From JAJECS01 sp965198185 (lineage in GTDB: Bacteria; Chloroflexota; UBA11872): 64,000 nucleotides of DNA. This document shows positions 1-8,253 of the stretch, piece by piece (the first letter of the stretch is position 1; each line of letters starts with the position of its first letter). The notes beneath the pieces are model-generated. The model had not been told where the DNA came from. It searched no databases and worked only from the letters and a program-made list of their open reading frames with translations. A program made the translations under genes and the position numbers. The stretch spans positions 992,001 to 1,056,000 of the forward strand of contig CBDAOU010000001.1 in NCBI GenBank assembly GCA_965198185.1, read 5' to 3'.

Positions 1-134
1 CCTGCGCGCGCTGGAGCCTGACCTATCCGCAGCGACTCGACCGCGAGGTCAACGCCTATCTATTCCGTGAAGGCGTATTCGCCTACGACATCAGCGCCGA
101 ATCCCCTTCGCCGCAGTCAGGTCAGGCACAATGA
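1..134 (+). CDS. 3' end of an unidentified protein (partial)
   Basis: An open frame runs in from the left edge, first complete codon at base 3, and stops at TGA 132-134. The visible tail of about 43 residues contains YPQRLDREVNAYLFREGVF and a short Ser/Pro/Gln-rich end. Codon use is typical of the window, so it is probably a real C-terminus. The family cannot be recognised from so little. It ends 31 bases before the aminotransferase start and could be in the same transcript. Confidence 0.5.
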   Translation, partial: CARWSLTYPQRLDREVNAYLFREGVFAYDISAESPSPQSGQAQ

Positions 135-165
135 GCGTCGCCGACTCGCATCCGAAGGCTGGCCC

Positions 166-1347
166 GTGAAGATCTCGCAGCGTGTTCAAGACTTGGCCGA
201 ATCGGGAACCATCGCCGTAAGCAACAAGGTCGCGGCGATGCGCGCCCAGGGCATCGACGTCGTGAGCCTGGGCGCCGGAGAGCCCGACTTCGACACGCCG
301 GACCACATCAAGGCGGCCGCGGCGGCGGCCTTGGGCGGCGGCGAGACCAAATACGCCAAGCCGGCGTCGGGCGTGCCTGAGCTCAAGCAGGCCGTCGTCG
401 CCAAGCTGGCGCGCGAGAACGGCCTCACCTACACCCCGGACCAGGTGGTCGCCAGCGTGGGCGGCAAGGAGGCGCTGTACCTGGCCTTCGCCACCCTGCT
501 CGACCCCGGCGACGAGGTCATCATCCCGGCGCCCTACTGGGTGTCCTATCCCGAGCAAGTCAAGCTGGCCGGTGGCGTGCCGGTCTTCGTGAACGCTGGT
601 GCGGACGCCGGATTCAGGATCACGCCCGAGCAGCTGCGCGACGCGCTCACGCCGCGCACGCGCGTGTTGGTGTTCAACTCCCCCAGCAATCCCACCGGCG
701 CCGCCTACTCGCCCGAGGAAACCGACGCCCTGGCGGCCGTGCTGGCGGACACGGACGTCGTCACCTTCAGCGACGAGATGTACGACCGGCTGCTGTTTGG
801 CGGACGCACCTTCAAGAGCTTCGCCGCCACGTCGGCGCACGCCTACGACCACACCATCACGTTCAACGCCGGCTCCAAGACCTACTCGATGACCGGCTGG
901 CGCATCGGCTACGCGGCCGGTCCGGTTGACGTCATCAAGGGCATGGCCAAGCTCCAGTCGCAGACCACCAGCGGCGCGGCCACCTTCACCATGCACGCGC
1001 TGGCCGCCGCCCTGAACGGCGACCAATCCTGCGTCGAAGAGATGCGCGCGGAGTTCGAGCGCCGCGGACAGTTCCTCAGCGACCGCCTGAACGCCTTGGA
1101 CGGCGTGGTCTGTCCCGAGCCAGGCGGCGCCTTCTACGCCTTCCCTGACGTCTCCGGCACGTTCGAGGCCAAAGGCGTATCCGGCTCGACCGAATGGGCT
1201 GGGCGGCTGCTGGAAGACGCCCACGTCGGCGTGGTGCCGGGCAGCGATTTCGGTGACGACGCCTGCGTTCGGCTCAGCTTCGCCACCAGCATGGCCGCCC
1301 TGGAAACCGCCCTGGACCGCATCGAGGGCTTCCTAGCCGATGGCTGA
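166..1347 (+). CDS. aspC: Pyridoxal-phosphate aminotransferase, aspartate aminotransferase type (class I)
   Basis: Predicted cytosolic PLP enzyme that moves an amino group between aspartate (or a related amino acid) and 2-oxoglutarate. The protein has 393 residues, the normal length for the family. It shows SLGAGEPDFDTPDHIK near the N-terminus, NSPSNPTGA in the middle, and the Schiff-base lysine K238 in GSKTYSMTGWRIGYA. The frame stays open upstream to base 67, but GTG at 166 is preferred: it has GAAGG about 9 bases upstream and gives the usual start (VKISQRVQDLAESGT), whereas the longer version overlaps the preceding gene and adds an unrelated Arg-rich leader. Substrate beyond class I is inferred. 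Confidence 0.9.
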   Translation: MKISQRVQDLAESGTIAVSNKVAAMRAQGIDVVSLGAGEPDFDTPDHIKAAAAAALGGGETKYAKPASGVPELKQAVVAKLARENGLTYTPDQVVASVGGKEALYLAFATLLDPGDEVIIPAPYWVSYPEQVKLAGGVPVFVNAGADAGFRITPEQLRDALTPRTRVLVFNSPSNPTGAAYSPEETDALAAVLADTDVVTFSDEMYDRLLFGGRTFKSFAATSAHAYDHTITFNAGSKTYSMTGWRIGYAAGPVDVIKGMAKLQSQTTSGAATFTMHALAAALNGDQSCVEEMRAEFERRGQFLSDRLNALDGVVCPEPGGAFYAFPDVSGTFEAKGVSGSTEWAGRLLEDAHVGVVPGSDFGDDACVRLSFATSMAALETALDRIEGFLADG

Positions 1348-1634
1348 GACCGCGCCCCCCAACTGTCCATTCCGAGCGTAGCGAGGAATCTAAGGGTCCC
1401 TCGGGTCTGTCAGGGATGAATTACGGGCAGCGCGGGCCTGGGAGCCTGCCCAAGACCGCCATACCCATGTCGCACCAGGAAGGTCGGCGGGACGGCCGCT
1501 GATTCGTTGCGTGCGCTCGGAATGATTCGGGAGCGGTCTGGAGACGGTGTGGTCCGACGCAGGGCCGCGCGCATCGCGCTCCGGCGACGGCCCAAACGGA
1601 TCCAGCCGCTGCGTCTACTCGGGACGGGGATCGC
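1348..1634. repeat. Intergenic region with a dispersed repeat at 1367-1393
   Basis: No convincing gene in this gap between a plus-strand and a minus-strand gene (tail to tail). Bases 1367-1393 carry a short repeat of the form CATTCCGAGCGTAGCGAGGA followed by ATCTAA. A close relative of it lies at 62165-62191 (CATTCCGAGCCCACGCGAGG). The two copies lie far apart in intergenic DNA, which marks it as a member of a small dispersed repeat family. Confidence 0.55.
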
Positions 1635-2696
1635 CTATGCGTCCGCCGCTTCGGACCCCCGGGCCAGCGCGTCGAGCTCGTCCCGGTCCAGCCCCAGGCT
1701 CGCGGCGGTGTCCGAGATCGCGGTCCACGTCGCCTCCGCCACCGGCAGACCAGCCGTGCTGAGCTTCTCTCGCGAGCGGCGCTCGGTGTCGCCGGGAATC
1801 AGGACCTCGTCGAATCCGGCGGCCGGGCGGGTGTTTCGCATGCGATCGAACGTGTTGCGGGAGGCCGCGTCGTAGCCGTCGCCCTGATCGAAGGCATTGG
1901 GGTCGATGGCCATGGCGAACGTGCCGATCCGCACGTTGATCTCCGGGTTGATGGCGCCGATGAGATTGGCGGCCAGAATCTCCGTCATCAGCGAGAGGCC
2001 ATAGCCCTTGTGCCCCGCCATGTGGAGCAGCACCCCGCCGTCGTAGAGGTCGCTGGGGTTCGTTGACGGCTGCCCGTCGCCGTCCAGAATCTGGCCGGGC
2101 GGCAACTGCGTGCCCTTGGCCAGCGCCACGCGCACCTTGCCCTCGGCGGTGGCCGTGGTGGCGAAGTCGACGATCAGCGGATCGGCCCCGGCCGCCGGCG
2201 CGCCAAAGGCCATGGGATTGGTGCTGAGCCGTCCCTCAGCCCCGCCGAACGGCGCCGCCCGCATCGTCCCCGGCCCGCCCGCGGCCATCAGATAGACCAC
2301 GCCCAGGTCGGCCGCCAGCTCGGCCCACTCGCCGAGACGCCCAATGTGATTGCAGTGAACGATGCCGCCGATGGCCACGCGCGCGGTCTTGGCCTTGTCC
2401 GCCAGACGGAGCGTCAGCTCCTCGGCCGCCAGATGGCCGAATCCATACTGGGCGTCCAGCAAGACCGTGGTATCGGATTCGGACACGACCTTCGGCCCCG
2501 CCGTCGGGATGAACGCGCCCTGGCGGATCCGGTCGATGTAGTCGGGAATGCGGATCACACCGTGCGAGGGATGTCCGGAAAGATCGGCGCGGACCAGCCA
2601 CGTGGCCAGCTTGGCGGACGCCTCCGCGGGCGCCCCCGCGGCTTCCAGAATCCGCGCCGCGGCGGCCGTCAAGGGTTCGGCGGAAAACGTCGGCAT
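1635..2696 (-). CDS. Ldh_2 family NAD(P)-dependent oxidoreductase (malate/L-lactate dehydrogenase type 2)
   Basis: 353 residues, the full family length. It starts MPTFSAEPLTAAAARILEA and contains the family hallmark SGHPSHGVIRIPDYIDRI (about residues 35-53), an NHIGRLGEWAE segment, and HMAGHKGYGLSLMTEILA near residue 230. This family oxidises 2-hydroxyacids such as malate, lactate, ureidoglycolate or sulfolactate with NAD(P). It is clearly paralogous to the gene at 4664-5719, and the remains of a third copy sit directly upstream of its start (2766-2892). The actual substrate cannot be read from sequence. Confidence 0.88.
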   Translation of the reverse strand: MPTFSAEPLTAAAARILEAAGAPAEASAKLATWLVRADLSGHPSHGVIRIPDYIDRIRQGAFIPTAGPKVVSESDTTVLLDAQYGFGHLAAEELTLRLADKAKTARVAIGGIVHCNHIGRLGEWAELAADLGVVYLMAAGGPGTMRAAPFGGAEGRLSTNPMAFGAPAAGADPLIVDFATTATAEGKVRVALAKGTQLPPGQILDGDGQPSTNPSDLYDGGVLLHMAGHKGYGLSLMTEILAANLIGAINPEINVRIGTFAMAIDPNAFDQGDGYDAASRNTFDRMRNTRPAAGFDEVLIPGDTERRSREKLSTAGLPVAEATWTAISDTAASLGLDRDELDALARGSEAADA

Positions 2697-2765
2697 GCGG
2701 AGAGATCCTCAGCGGTCCGATGCCGCATGGTACGAGCGGAGCCCGGCGGATGCGATCCGCCGCGG

Positions 2766-2892
2766 CTAGGACAGGCCGCTGGCGATGGCGTTAACCTCGG
2801 CGGCCGAGAGCCCCACGCGCTCGGCGCTGGCGATGTCAAGGTCCCCGTCGAGTCGGGAATGTCCAGCGGCTGCCCGGCGGCGACACGGTGGG
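2766..2892 (-). pseudogene. C-terminal remnant of a third Ldh_2 family gene
   Basis: Read on the minus strand, this stretch encodes AAGQPLDIPDST, then after a one-base frame change DLDIASAERVGLSAAEVNAI and a TAG stop at 2768-2766. That matches the C-terminus of the Ldh_2 protein at 4664-5719 (GGPLDIPDSTWELYLASAEN, then VGVSAAEVNAIA) almost residue for residue. Only about 40 codons remain, interrupted by a small deletion where WELY would be. No open frame for the rest of the gene exists upstream. It is therefore a decayed paralogue or a copied 3' scrap. Confidence 0.8.
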
Positions 2893-2998
2893 AGGCTGGA
2901 GCCGCGTCGTGCATCGTCGCTGATCCGTGCTGGATGCTGCGGACAGCAGAGGCTTGTATGCGCCGGCCCTCAGCCGGGAATGGACTCCCGGACCGGGG

Positions 2999-3982
2999 TC
3001 AGGAGCCTGGGCCAGACGTCGCGTCGTTGCCTTTGACGATCGTCGAGGCGAGCGTGAGCATGGACGCTAGGTCGCTCAGGTTGGCTGGCACGACGAGGGT
3101 GTTGCTTTCCTTGGCCAATTGGCCGAACTGGGCGACGTACTGCTCGGCAATTCGCAGTCGCATGGCGTCCATGCCGCCCGTGACGCTCACCGCCTGGGCA
3201 ACCCGGCCCAGACCGTCGGCAGTGGCGGTGGCCACCGTGAGGATCGCCTCCGCCTGGCCCTGGGCCTCATTGATCTGTTGCATTCGCACAGCCTCGGACT
3301 CTTTGATCACGCTTTGCTTCTCGCCCTCCGCCTCATTGATTTTTGCATCGCGATTGCCTTGGGACTCATTGATCTTGGCGTCGCGGTCACCCTCGGAGGC
3401 CAGGATCACCGCCCGCTTCTCACGCTCGGCACGCATCTGCTTTTCCATCGCAGCGAGCACATCGGCCGGGGGCGTGATATTGCGAATTTCATAGCGCAGC
3501 ACCTTCACGCCCCACGGTGCCGACGCTTGGTCGAGTTCATGCACGATCGCGCTGTTGAGCGAGGCGCGCTCCTCGAACGTGCGGTCGAGGTCGATCTTCC
3601 CGACTTCACTGCGCAGGGTGGTCTGGGCCAGTTGCGAGATGGCAAAGATGTAGTTCGTGATCCCGTAGGACGCCTGGCGCGGCTCCAGGACCTGGAGGTA
3701 CAGCACACCATCGACGCCTACCTGGACGTTGTCGCGCGTGATGCAAAGCTGCTCCGGGACGTCGACCGCCCGCTCCTTGAGGTCGTGCTTGTAGGCGACC
3801 CGGTCCAGGAAAGGCACCAGGATGTGGAACCCTGCCTGCAGGGTGCGGCTGTAACGACCAAGCTTTTCGATGACATAGGCCGCCTGCTGCGGCACGATCA
3901 CGGCTGTCTTGGCGATGATGACGACTAGCAGCGTCACCAGCGCCAGCACGACGGCGAGAATGGTGATTTCCACGACTGACAT
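2999..3982 (-). CDS. SPFH/band 7 protein (slipin/paraslipin, QmcA-like)
   Basis: 327-residue membrane-anchored band 7 protein. One hydrophobic segment (residues about 5-27, ILAVVLALVTLLVVIIAKTA) is followed by the SPFH domain (VPQQAAYVIEKLGRY, then GFHILVPFLDRVAYKHDLKE, and RSEVGKIDLDRTFEERASLN) and a long charged coiled coil with repeated ESQGNRDAKINE-type units from about residue 190 to 250. Such proteins form large membrane-associated rings and stabilise membrane complexes. It lies 2 bases after an NfeD gene, its classic partner, with an AGGAG ribosome site inside the end of that gene, so the two are one operon. Confidence 0.9.
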   Translation of the reverse strand: MSVVEITILAVVLALVTLLVVIIAKTAVIVPQQAAYVIEKLGRYSRTLQAGFHILVPFLDRVAYKHDLKERAVDVPEQLCITRDNVQVGVDGVLYLQVLEPRQASYGITNYIFAISQLAQTTLRSEVGKIDLDRTFEERASLNSAIVHELDQASAPWGVKVLRYEIRNITPPADVLAAMEKQMRAEREKRAVILASEGDRDAKINESQGNRDAKINEAEGEKQSVIKESEAVRMQQINEAQGQAEAILTVATATADGLGRVAQAVSVTGGMDAMRLRIAEQYVAQFGQLAKESNTLVVPANLSDLASMLTLASTIVKGNDATSGPGS

Positions 3983-3984
3983 AG

Positions 3985-4416
3985 CTACTCCTCTGAGCGC
4001 AGGTTGAGCACCAGATGATCCACGCGCTCAATGCGCGCGCGATGGCCCGTCGTCAGCACCGAGCGTCCCACATTGCGCGCCGTCCAGTCTGCGCCGCGCA
4101 GCCGGGCATGGCCGAGGGCGCCGGGCTCGATCGTCTCGGACACCGTGGCGATCTCGCCAATCAGCGATTCGTACCCCGGTGCGGAGCCGCCGCGCACCCA
4201 ACCGTAGAGCTGTCGTCGCACCCCAAGCAGAAGTACGATCGACAATCCCCCGAACACCGCCCACTCGACGTACAGCGGGCCCGGAATACCGAAAGCGTCG
4301 CCAAGCCCTGTGAGCAGTGCCGCCACGCCCAGGATGGCCAAATAGAATCCGGCGTCGGTGAGCAACTCCGAGCCGAGAAGGACGACACCGACAAGAACCC
4401 ATCCCCACCAGGGCAT
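3985..4416 (-). CDS. NfeD family membrane protein
   Basis: 143 residues from ATG at 4416, which has a strong AGGAG ribosome site about 6 bases upstream; the open frame extends further 5' but that part is not convincing. Three hydrophobic segments (WWGWVLVGVVLLGSELL, AILGVAALLTGLG, VEWAVFGGLSIVLLLGV) are followed by a C-terminal soluble part of OB-fold type (SLIGEIATVSETIEPGALGH to VLNLRSEE). NfeD proteins are the obligate genomic partners of SPFH/stomatin proteins, and here the partner starts 2 bases downstream. Predicted role is in membrane microdomain organisation. Confidence 0.88.
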   Translation of the reverse strand: MPWWGWVLVGVVLLGSELLTDAGFYLAILGVAALLTGLGDAFGIPGPLYVEWAVFGGLSIVLLLGVRRQLYGWVRGGSAPGYESLIGEIATVSETIEPGALGHARLRGADWTARNVGRSVLTTGHRARIERVDHLVLNLRSEE

Positions 4417-4663
4417 AAGGTCTCCTCTCTTGTGGACGAGCCTTTCACATTCCGTGGACTGGGCACAATATCCGGCAAGACGGCCAGCACGACGGCTAAA
4501 AACCTCAGACCAGAGGGCACCGGCCCCCAGGTCGCCGCTTCCCGCGAGCAAACGCTCGTGTGCGTCTTAGCCCGGGACGCGGCTGCCAGCAAATGGACGC
4601 GAACCCCGGGAGTACCAGGCAACGATGGTGGTCGCACCCGCTGCCGGGACGGCCCGGCCGCCG

Positions 4664-5719
4664 CTAGGACTGGCTGCGGGCGATGGCGTTGACCTCTGCG
4701 GCCGACACCCCGACATTCTCGGCGCTGGCGAGATAGAGCTCCCAGGTCGAGTCGGGAATATCCAGTGGCCCCCCGGCGGCGGCGCGGCGGGAGTTGCGCT
4801 CGAAGTCGCCCGGCACCTGTACCTCGGTGAATCCCGGCGCGGGGCGCGTGTGGCGCACGCGCTCCAGGTTGGCGCGGATGCCGCGCCGCACGACCTCAGC
4901 GTCGCCGAACGCCGCGGGGTCGATCGCCAGCGCGAAGCCGCCGGCGGGAGTGTCGCCGCCCTCCACCGCAGAGCCCACCAGGTTGGCGCCCAGGAGCGAC
5001 ACCATCAGGCCAACGGCGTAGCCCTTGTGGCCGCCAAACGGCACCATCATCCCGCCCTCGTAGAGCGTCGCCGGGTCGTTGGTCGGGCGCCCATCCTGGT
5101 CCAACAGCCAGCCGTCCGGCACTGGCAGGCCTTTGTCCCGGTAGACCCGCACCTTGCCCTCGGCCGACGCCGTGGTCGCCATGTCGATCAGCATGCCGTC
5201 GTCCTCCGCCGCCGGCGCGCCAAACGTGAACGGCAGCGTGCCCACCCGCCGCTCCGCCCCTCCGAACGGGGCCGCGATGTCGGCCGCCCCCCCGGCCCAA
5301 CCCATGCAGAGAAACGAGATCACGCCAAGCTCGTTCCCAAGCTCACCCCACTCGCCCAGGCGGCCGATGTGGGTCACGTTGGTCATGCCGCCAATGGCGA
5401 TTGCGGATTCCTTGGCCTTGGCCGCCACCACGCGCGTGAGCAGCTCGGCGGCGAAGTGTCCAAATCCCACGTTGCCCTCGATGAGCACCGTGGTCGCGGT
5501 CTCCGACACGATGGTCGGACGCTCAGCGGGCTTGATCTTGCCGTCGAGGATCAGCCCCACATATTCGGGAATCCGCTGGAACCCGTGCGAGGGATGCCCC
5601 GCCAGGTTCGAGTTGGCCAGCCAGCGGGCCAGCTGGTCGGCAATGTCGTCCGGCGCTCCGGCGGCCACAAGGACGCGCCTGGAGGCCTCGGTGAGACCCT
5701 CGACAGGAAAGCTGGGCAT
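4664..5719 (-). CDS. Ldh_2 family NAD(P)-dependent oxidoreductase, second copy
   Basis: 351 residues from ATG 5719 (MPSFPVEGLTEASRR). The frame is open further upstream, but that extension overlaps the divergent alcohol dehydrogenase gene and lacks family similarity. Family landmarks: GHPSHGFQRIPEYVG, THIGRLGEWGE, FGGHKGYAVGLMVSLLGANL and a C-terminus LDIPDSTWELYLASAE. It is a paralogue of 1635-2696 and an NAD(P)-linked 2-hydroxyacid dehydrogenase of unknown substrate. It is divergent from the iron alcohol dehydrogenase at 5817, leaving a 97-base shared control region. Confidence 0.88.
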   Translation of the reverse strand: MPSFPVEGLTEASRRVLVAAGAPDDIADQLARWLANSNLAGHPSHGFQRIPEYVGLILDGKIKPAERPTIVSETATTVLIEGNVGFGHFAAELLTRVVAAKAKESAIAIGGMTNVTHIGRLGEWGELGNELGVISFLCMGWAGGAADIAAPFGGAERRVGTLPFTFGAPAAEDDGMLIDMATTASAEGKVRVYRDKGLPVPDGWLLDQDGRPTNDPATLYEGGMMVPFGGHKGYAVGLMVSLLGANLVGSAVEGGDTPAGGFALAIDPAAFGDAEVVRRGIRANLERVRHTRPAPGFTEVQVPGDFERNSRRAAAGGPLDIPDSTWELYLASAENVGVSAAEVNAIARSQS

Positions 5720-5816
5720 GAACACCCTCCCGGACCGCGTCGCGTTCGCATGGTACGCGCCCGGCCGCGCTGGGACGCATAATGGCGGGCTTGCCGGCTC
5801 AGCGGGACTCGCGGCT

Positions 5817-6980
5817 ATGACTCTCGGCCCTTCACCTTCGACCTTTCGCACCACGCCCACGGTCGTCTTCGGGCGCGGGGCGATCCGGGAACTGCCCGAT
5901 CAACTACGCCGCGCCGGCGCCGGCCGCGTCTTCGTGGTGACCGATCCCGGCGTCGCGGCCAGCGGAGCTCTGGCGCAGGTCGAGTCGCTGCTGCGGCACG
6001 CCGGGCTGTCCTACGGGACCTATACCGAGGTGGCGCCCGAGCCGCCCAGCCCGAGCGTGGACGCGTGCGCCGAGGCCATCCGCGCCGACGGCGCCGACGT
6101 GGTCGTGGGTCTGGGCGGCGGCAGCGCCATGGATACGTCGCAAATCGCCGCCTGCCTGGTCACCAACGGCGGCACGACCGAGGACTGGCTGGGCGTTGAG
6201 GTGCTCGAAAAGCCCGGCATTCCCACCATCAGCGTGCCCACCACCGCGGGCACCGCGTCGGAGCTGACAGGCAACGCGGTCATCGTGCTGGCGGACAGCT
6301 CCAACAAAATGACGGTCGTGAGCCCCTACATCTATCCGCAGGCGGCGGTCGTCGACCCCGCGCTGACGGACACGGTGCCGCCCGACATTACGGCCGCCAC
6401 CGGCATGGACGCCTTCTGCCACGCCACCGAGTCGTTCATCTCGGTCGAGGCCACCCCGCACACGCGCCTCTATGCCGTTGAGGCCATGCGGCGCATCGTG
6501 GACTACCTTCCGCGGGCGGTGGCCGACGGCGGCGACACCGAGGCCCGTGACGAGCTGGCCTACGCCTGCGTCATGGCCGGATATACCCTGGCCAACGCCG
6601 GCACGATCATCGTGCACGCCATGGCGCACGTGATCGGCGCGTGGGCCAAGATTCCGCACGGCGTGGCCAACACCCTCTGCCTGCTGCCGGTGATGGGTTT
6701 CTGCGCCGAGCGGGCGCCGGAACTCGTGGGCGGCATGGCCGAGCCACTGGGCGCGGCGAACGGCGCCGACGACGCGGAACGGGCCCAGTCGGCGGTGGAC
6801 GCCATGCGGCGGCTGATCGAGGCGGTCGGGCTGTCCACGCGGCTCAGCGACGCCGGCGTGCAGCGCTCGTGGCTGCCCGAGGTGGCCCGGATCACCCACG
6901 GCACGCGGCGCCTGATGGACCGAAGCCCCGCCCAGCCCACCGAGGAGGAAATGGTGGCCATGCTGGAGGCGGTGTACTAG
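5817..6980 (+). CDS. Iron-containing alcohol dehydrogenase
   Basis: 387 residues from ATG 5817. Landmarks of the group III Fe-ADH family: TPTVVFGRGAIRELPDQL at the N-terminus, the dinucleotide motif VVGLGGGSAMDTSQ, TTAGTASELTGNAVI, the metal-binding region TGMDAFCHATESFIS (Asp and His ligands), and HAMAHVIGAWAKIPHGVAN with two further His ligands. Reduces aldehydes or oxidises alcohols with NAD(P). Its stop codon overlaps the stop of the convergent Fic gene within a shared CTAG. Substrate not predictable; hydroxyacid-oxoacid transhydrogenase or maleylacetate reductase are alternatives in the same superfamily. Confidence 0.9.
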   Translation: MTLGPSPSTFRTTPTVVFGRGAIRELPDQLRRAGAGRVFVVTDPGVAASGALAQVESLLRHAGLSYGTYTEVAPEPPSPSVDACAEAIRADGADVVVGLGGGSAMDTSQIAACLVTNGGTTEDWLGVEVLEKPGIPTISVPTTAGTASELTGNAVIVLADSSNKMTVVSPYIYPQAAVVDPALTDTVPPDITAATGMDAFCHATESFISVEATPHTRLYAVEAMRRIVDYLPRAVADGGDTEARDELAYACVMAGYTLANAGTIIVHAMAHVIGAWAKIPHGVANTLCLLPVMGFCAERAPELVGGMAEPLGAANGADDAERAQSAVDAMRRLIEAVGLSTRLSDAGVQRSWLPEVARITHGTRRLMDRSPAQPTEEEMVAMLEAVY

Positions 6981-8113
6981 GCGGGGATGAACTGGTCCAT
7001 GACGTCGATGTTGGCGACGAGGTCATCGCCCTCGCTGAGCACCAGGTCAAGATCTGACAATATTTTGAGGTCACGCATGCGCGTGCGCTCGCCGACACGC
7101 CGATACAGCGCTGCGGCCACATGCGCACCAGGCACGCCGCCGGTGACTCCGGGCAGGCGCCGCTGGGCCAGACCGTGCACGAGCTCCAGCATGCGCGCGC
7201 GCCGCTCGCGGCTCAACCGTGGGTACTCTTCAAGCATTTCTCGCGCATAGTCGCGGTAGGCCGTGACTTTGACCTGATCGAGCACTTCGCGGTGGACAGA
7301 TTCAAGCTCAGCGACGAGACCCTCCAGCCCGAAGAGGACAAACGGGGTCAGATCACCGCCATGGTGAAATCTGGCGTCGGTGAGCTCGCGGACGTACCGA
7401 TCACGTTCGCGGTAGTAGAAGTTCGCCAGGGAGTAGAAGCCGAACGCATTCACGCCCGCCTGATAGAGCAGGAAGCTCTCGATGGCGCGAGCCGTCCGGC
7501 CGTTGCCATCGCCAAAGGGGTGGATGCTCACCAGGTAGAAATGCGCGGCGATGGCGCGGACGATGCCGTCCCAGCCTGACGGTTCGTCATCGCGAAACCA
7601 CCTGAGGAACTCCTGCGTGAGTGCCTCGATCTCGGCACGCGTTCTCGGCGGCACGTAATCACCGACGCTGACGGCGTGTGAGCGGTATTGCCCTGGCTGG
7701 TTGTGGGCGTAGTCGATGTTGTCCGTCGTCAGGCGGTGGATCTCGCGGATGAGGGCTTCGTCGAGGGCACGGTCAGGGTGCTGGGTGAGCTCGTGCTGAA
7801 TGGCCACCATGGCGCGGTGGGCATTGCGAGCCTCTTGCTCCATGCGGGCGCGCCGCGGCGGAAGCACCGGGGCGTCGTCGGCCGCGGCGATCACGTCGGC
7901 CGCCTCGGTTTCGCTCAAATCGCCGCCTTCGATCCCAGTGGTTCCACGCACGGCGCGCAGGATGTTCAAACTGTCGAAGTGGCTTCTGACGAGCGGCGTC
8001 ACCGGAATCCCGCGAATCACGCCTGTCAACGCATGCGCTCGAGCGACAGCCGCCACCACGCGCTGAGACTCCGTGTCGACGCGCATGTGGAACGAGACAT
8101 CCCAGGTCGGCAT
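6977..8113 (-). CDS. Fic domain protein (AMP-transferase), class II with built-in inhibitory motif
   Basis: 378 residues. The Fic catalytic motif HPFGDGNGRTAR is complete at residues 198-209, with the catalytic His198, so it should transfer AMP (or a similar group) from a nucleotide to a hydroxyl side chain of a target protein. An N-terminal TTGIEGG at residues 58-64 fits the [S/T]xxxE[G/N] inhibitory helix (Glu62), placing it in class II with autoinhibition. The C-terminal ~80 residues (RRVGERTRMRDLKILSDLDL) resemble a winged-helix domain, which may bind DNA. No antitoxin-like gene is adjacent. The upstream region holds three copies of an 11-base box, described separately. Confidence 0.9.
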   Translation of the reverse strand: MPTWDVSFHMRVDTESQRVVAAVARAHALTGVIRGIPVTPLVRSHFDSLNILRAVRGTTGIEGGDLSETEAADVIAAADDAPVLPPRRARMEQEARNAHRAMVAIQHELTQHPDRALDEALIREIHRLTTDNIDYAHNQPGQYRSHAVSVGDYVPPRTRAEIEALTQEFLRWFRDDEPSGWDGIVRAIAAHFYLVSIHPFGDGNGRTARAIESFLLYQAGVNAFGFYSLANFYYRERDRYVRELTDARFHHGGDLTPFVLFGLEGLVAELESVHREVLDQVKVTAYRDYAREMLEEYPRLSRERRARMLELVHGLAQRRLPGVTGGVPGAHVAAALYRRVGERTRMRDLKILSDLDLVLSEGDDLVANIDVMDQFIPA

Positions 8114-8143
8114 GCGATCCCCTGAAATATGACGACACCAGCA

Positions 8144-8226
8144 GCGTCATTGTCCATCTCGTTGTCACTGGATGCAAACCTGTTAATCGGGCTATTTTGA
8201 CGCGACAATGACCGCGTCATTGTCGC
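8144..8226. promoter_or_regulatory. Operator-like repeats upstream of the Fic gene
   Basis: Three copies of an 11-base box lie in the gap before the Fic gene. One is GCGTCATTGTC at 8144-8154. The other two form an almost perfect inverted repeat, GCGACAATGAC at 8202-8212 and GTCATTGTCGC at 8216-8226, with a 3-base spacer. The spacing and partial symmetry look like binding sites of a dimeric regulator controlling the minus-strand Fic gene, whose start is at 8113. The Fic protein's own C-terminal winged-helix-like part is a possible regulator; this is inference. The inverted pair could also work as a transcript hairpin. Confidence 0.5.
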
Positions 8227-8253
8227 GAGCGCGGGTTCCTGAAGAAACCGCTC

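Noticed and set aside
91..1224. Long open frames antisense to the aminotransferase and to most other genes
   Set aside because: High GC content keeps the opposite frames open. Their translations are Arg/His/Gly/Ala-rich with no domain, and the sense gene is conserved in each case.
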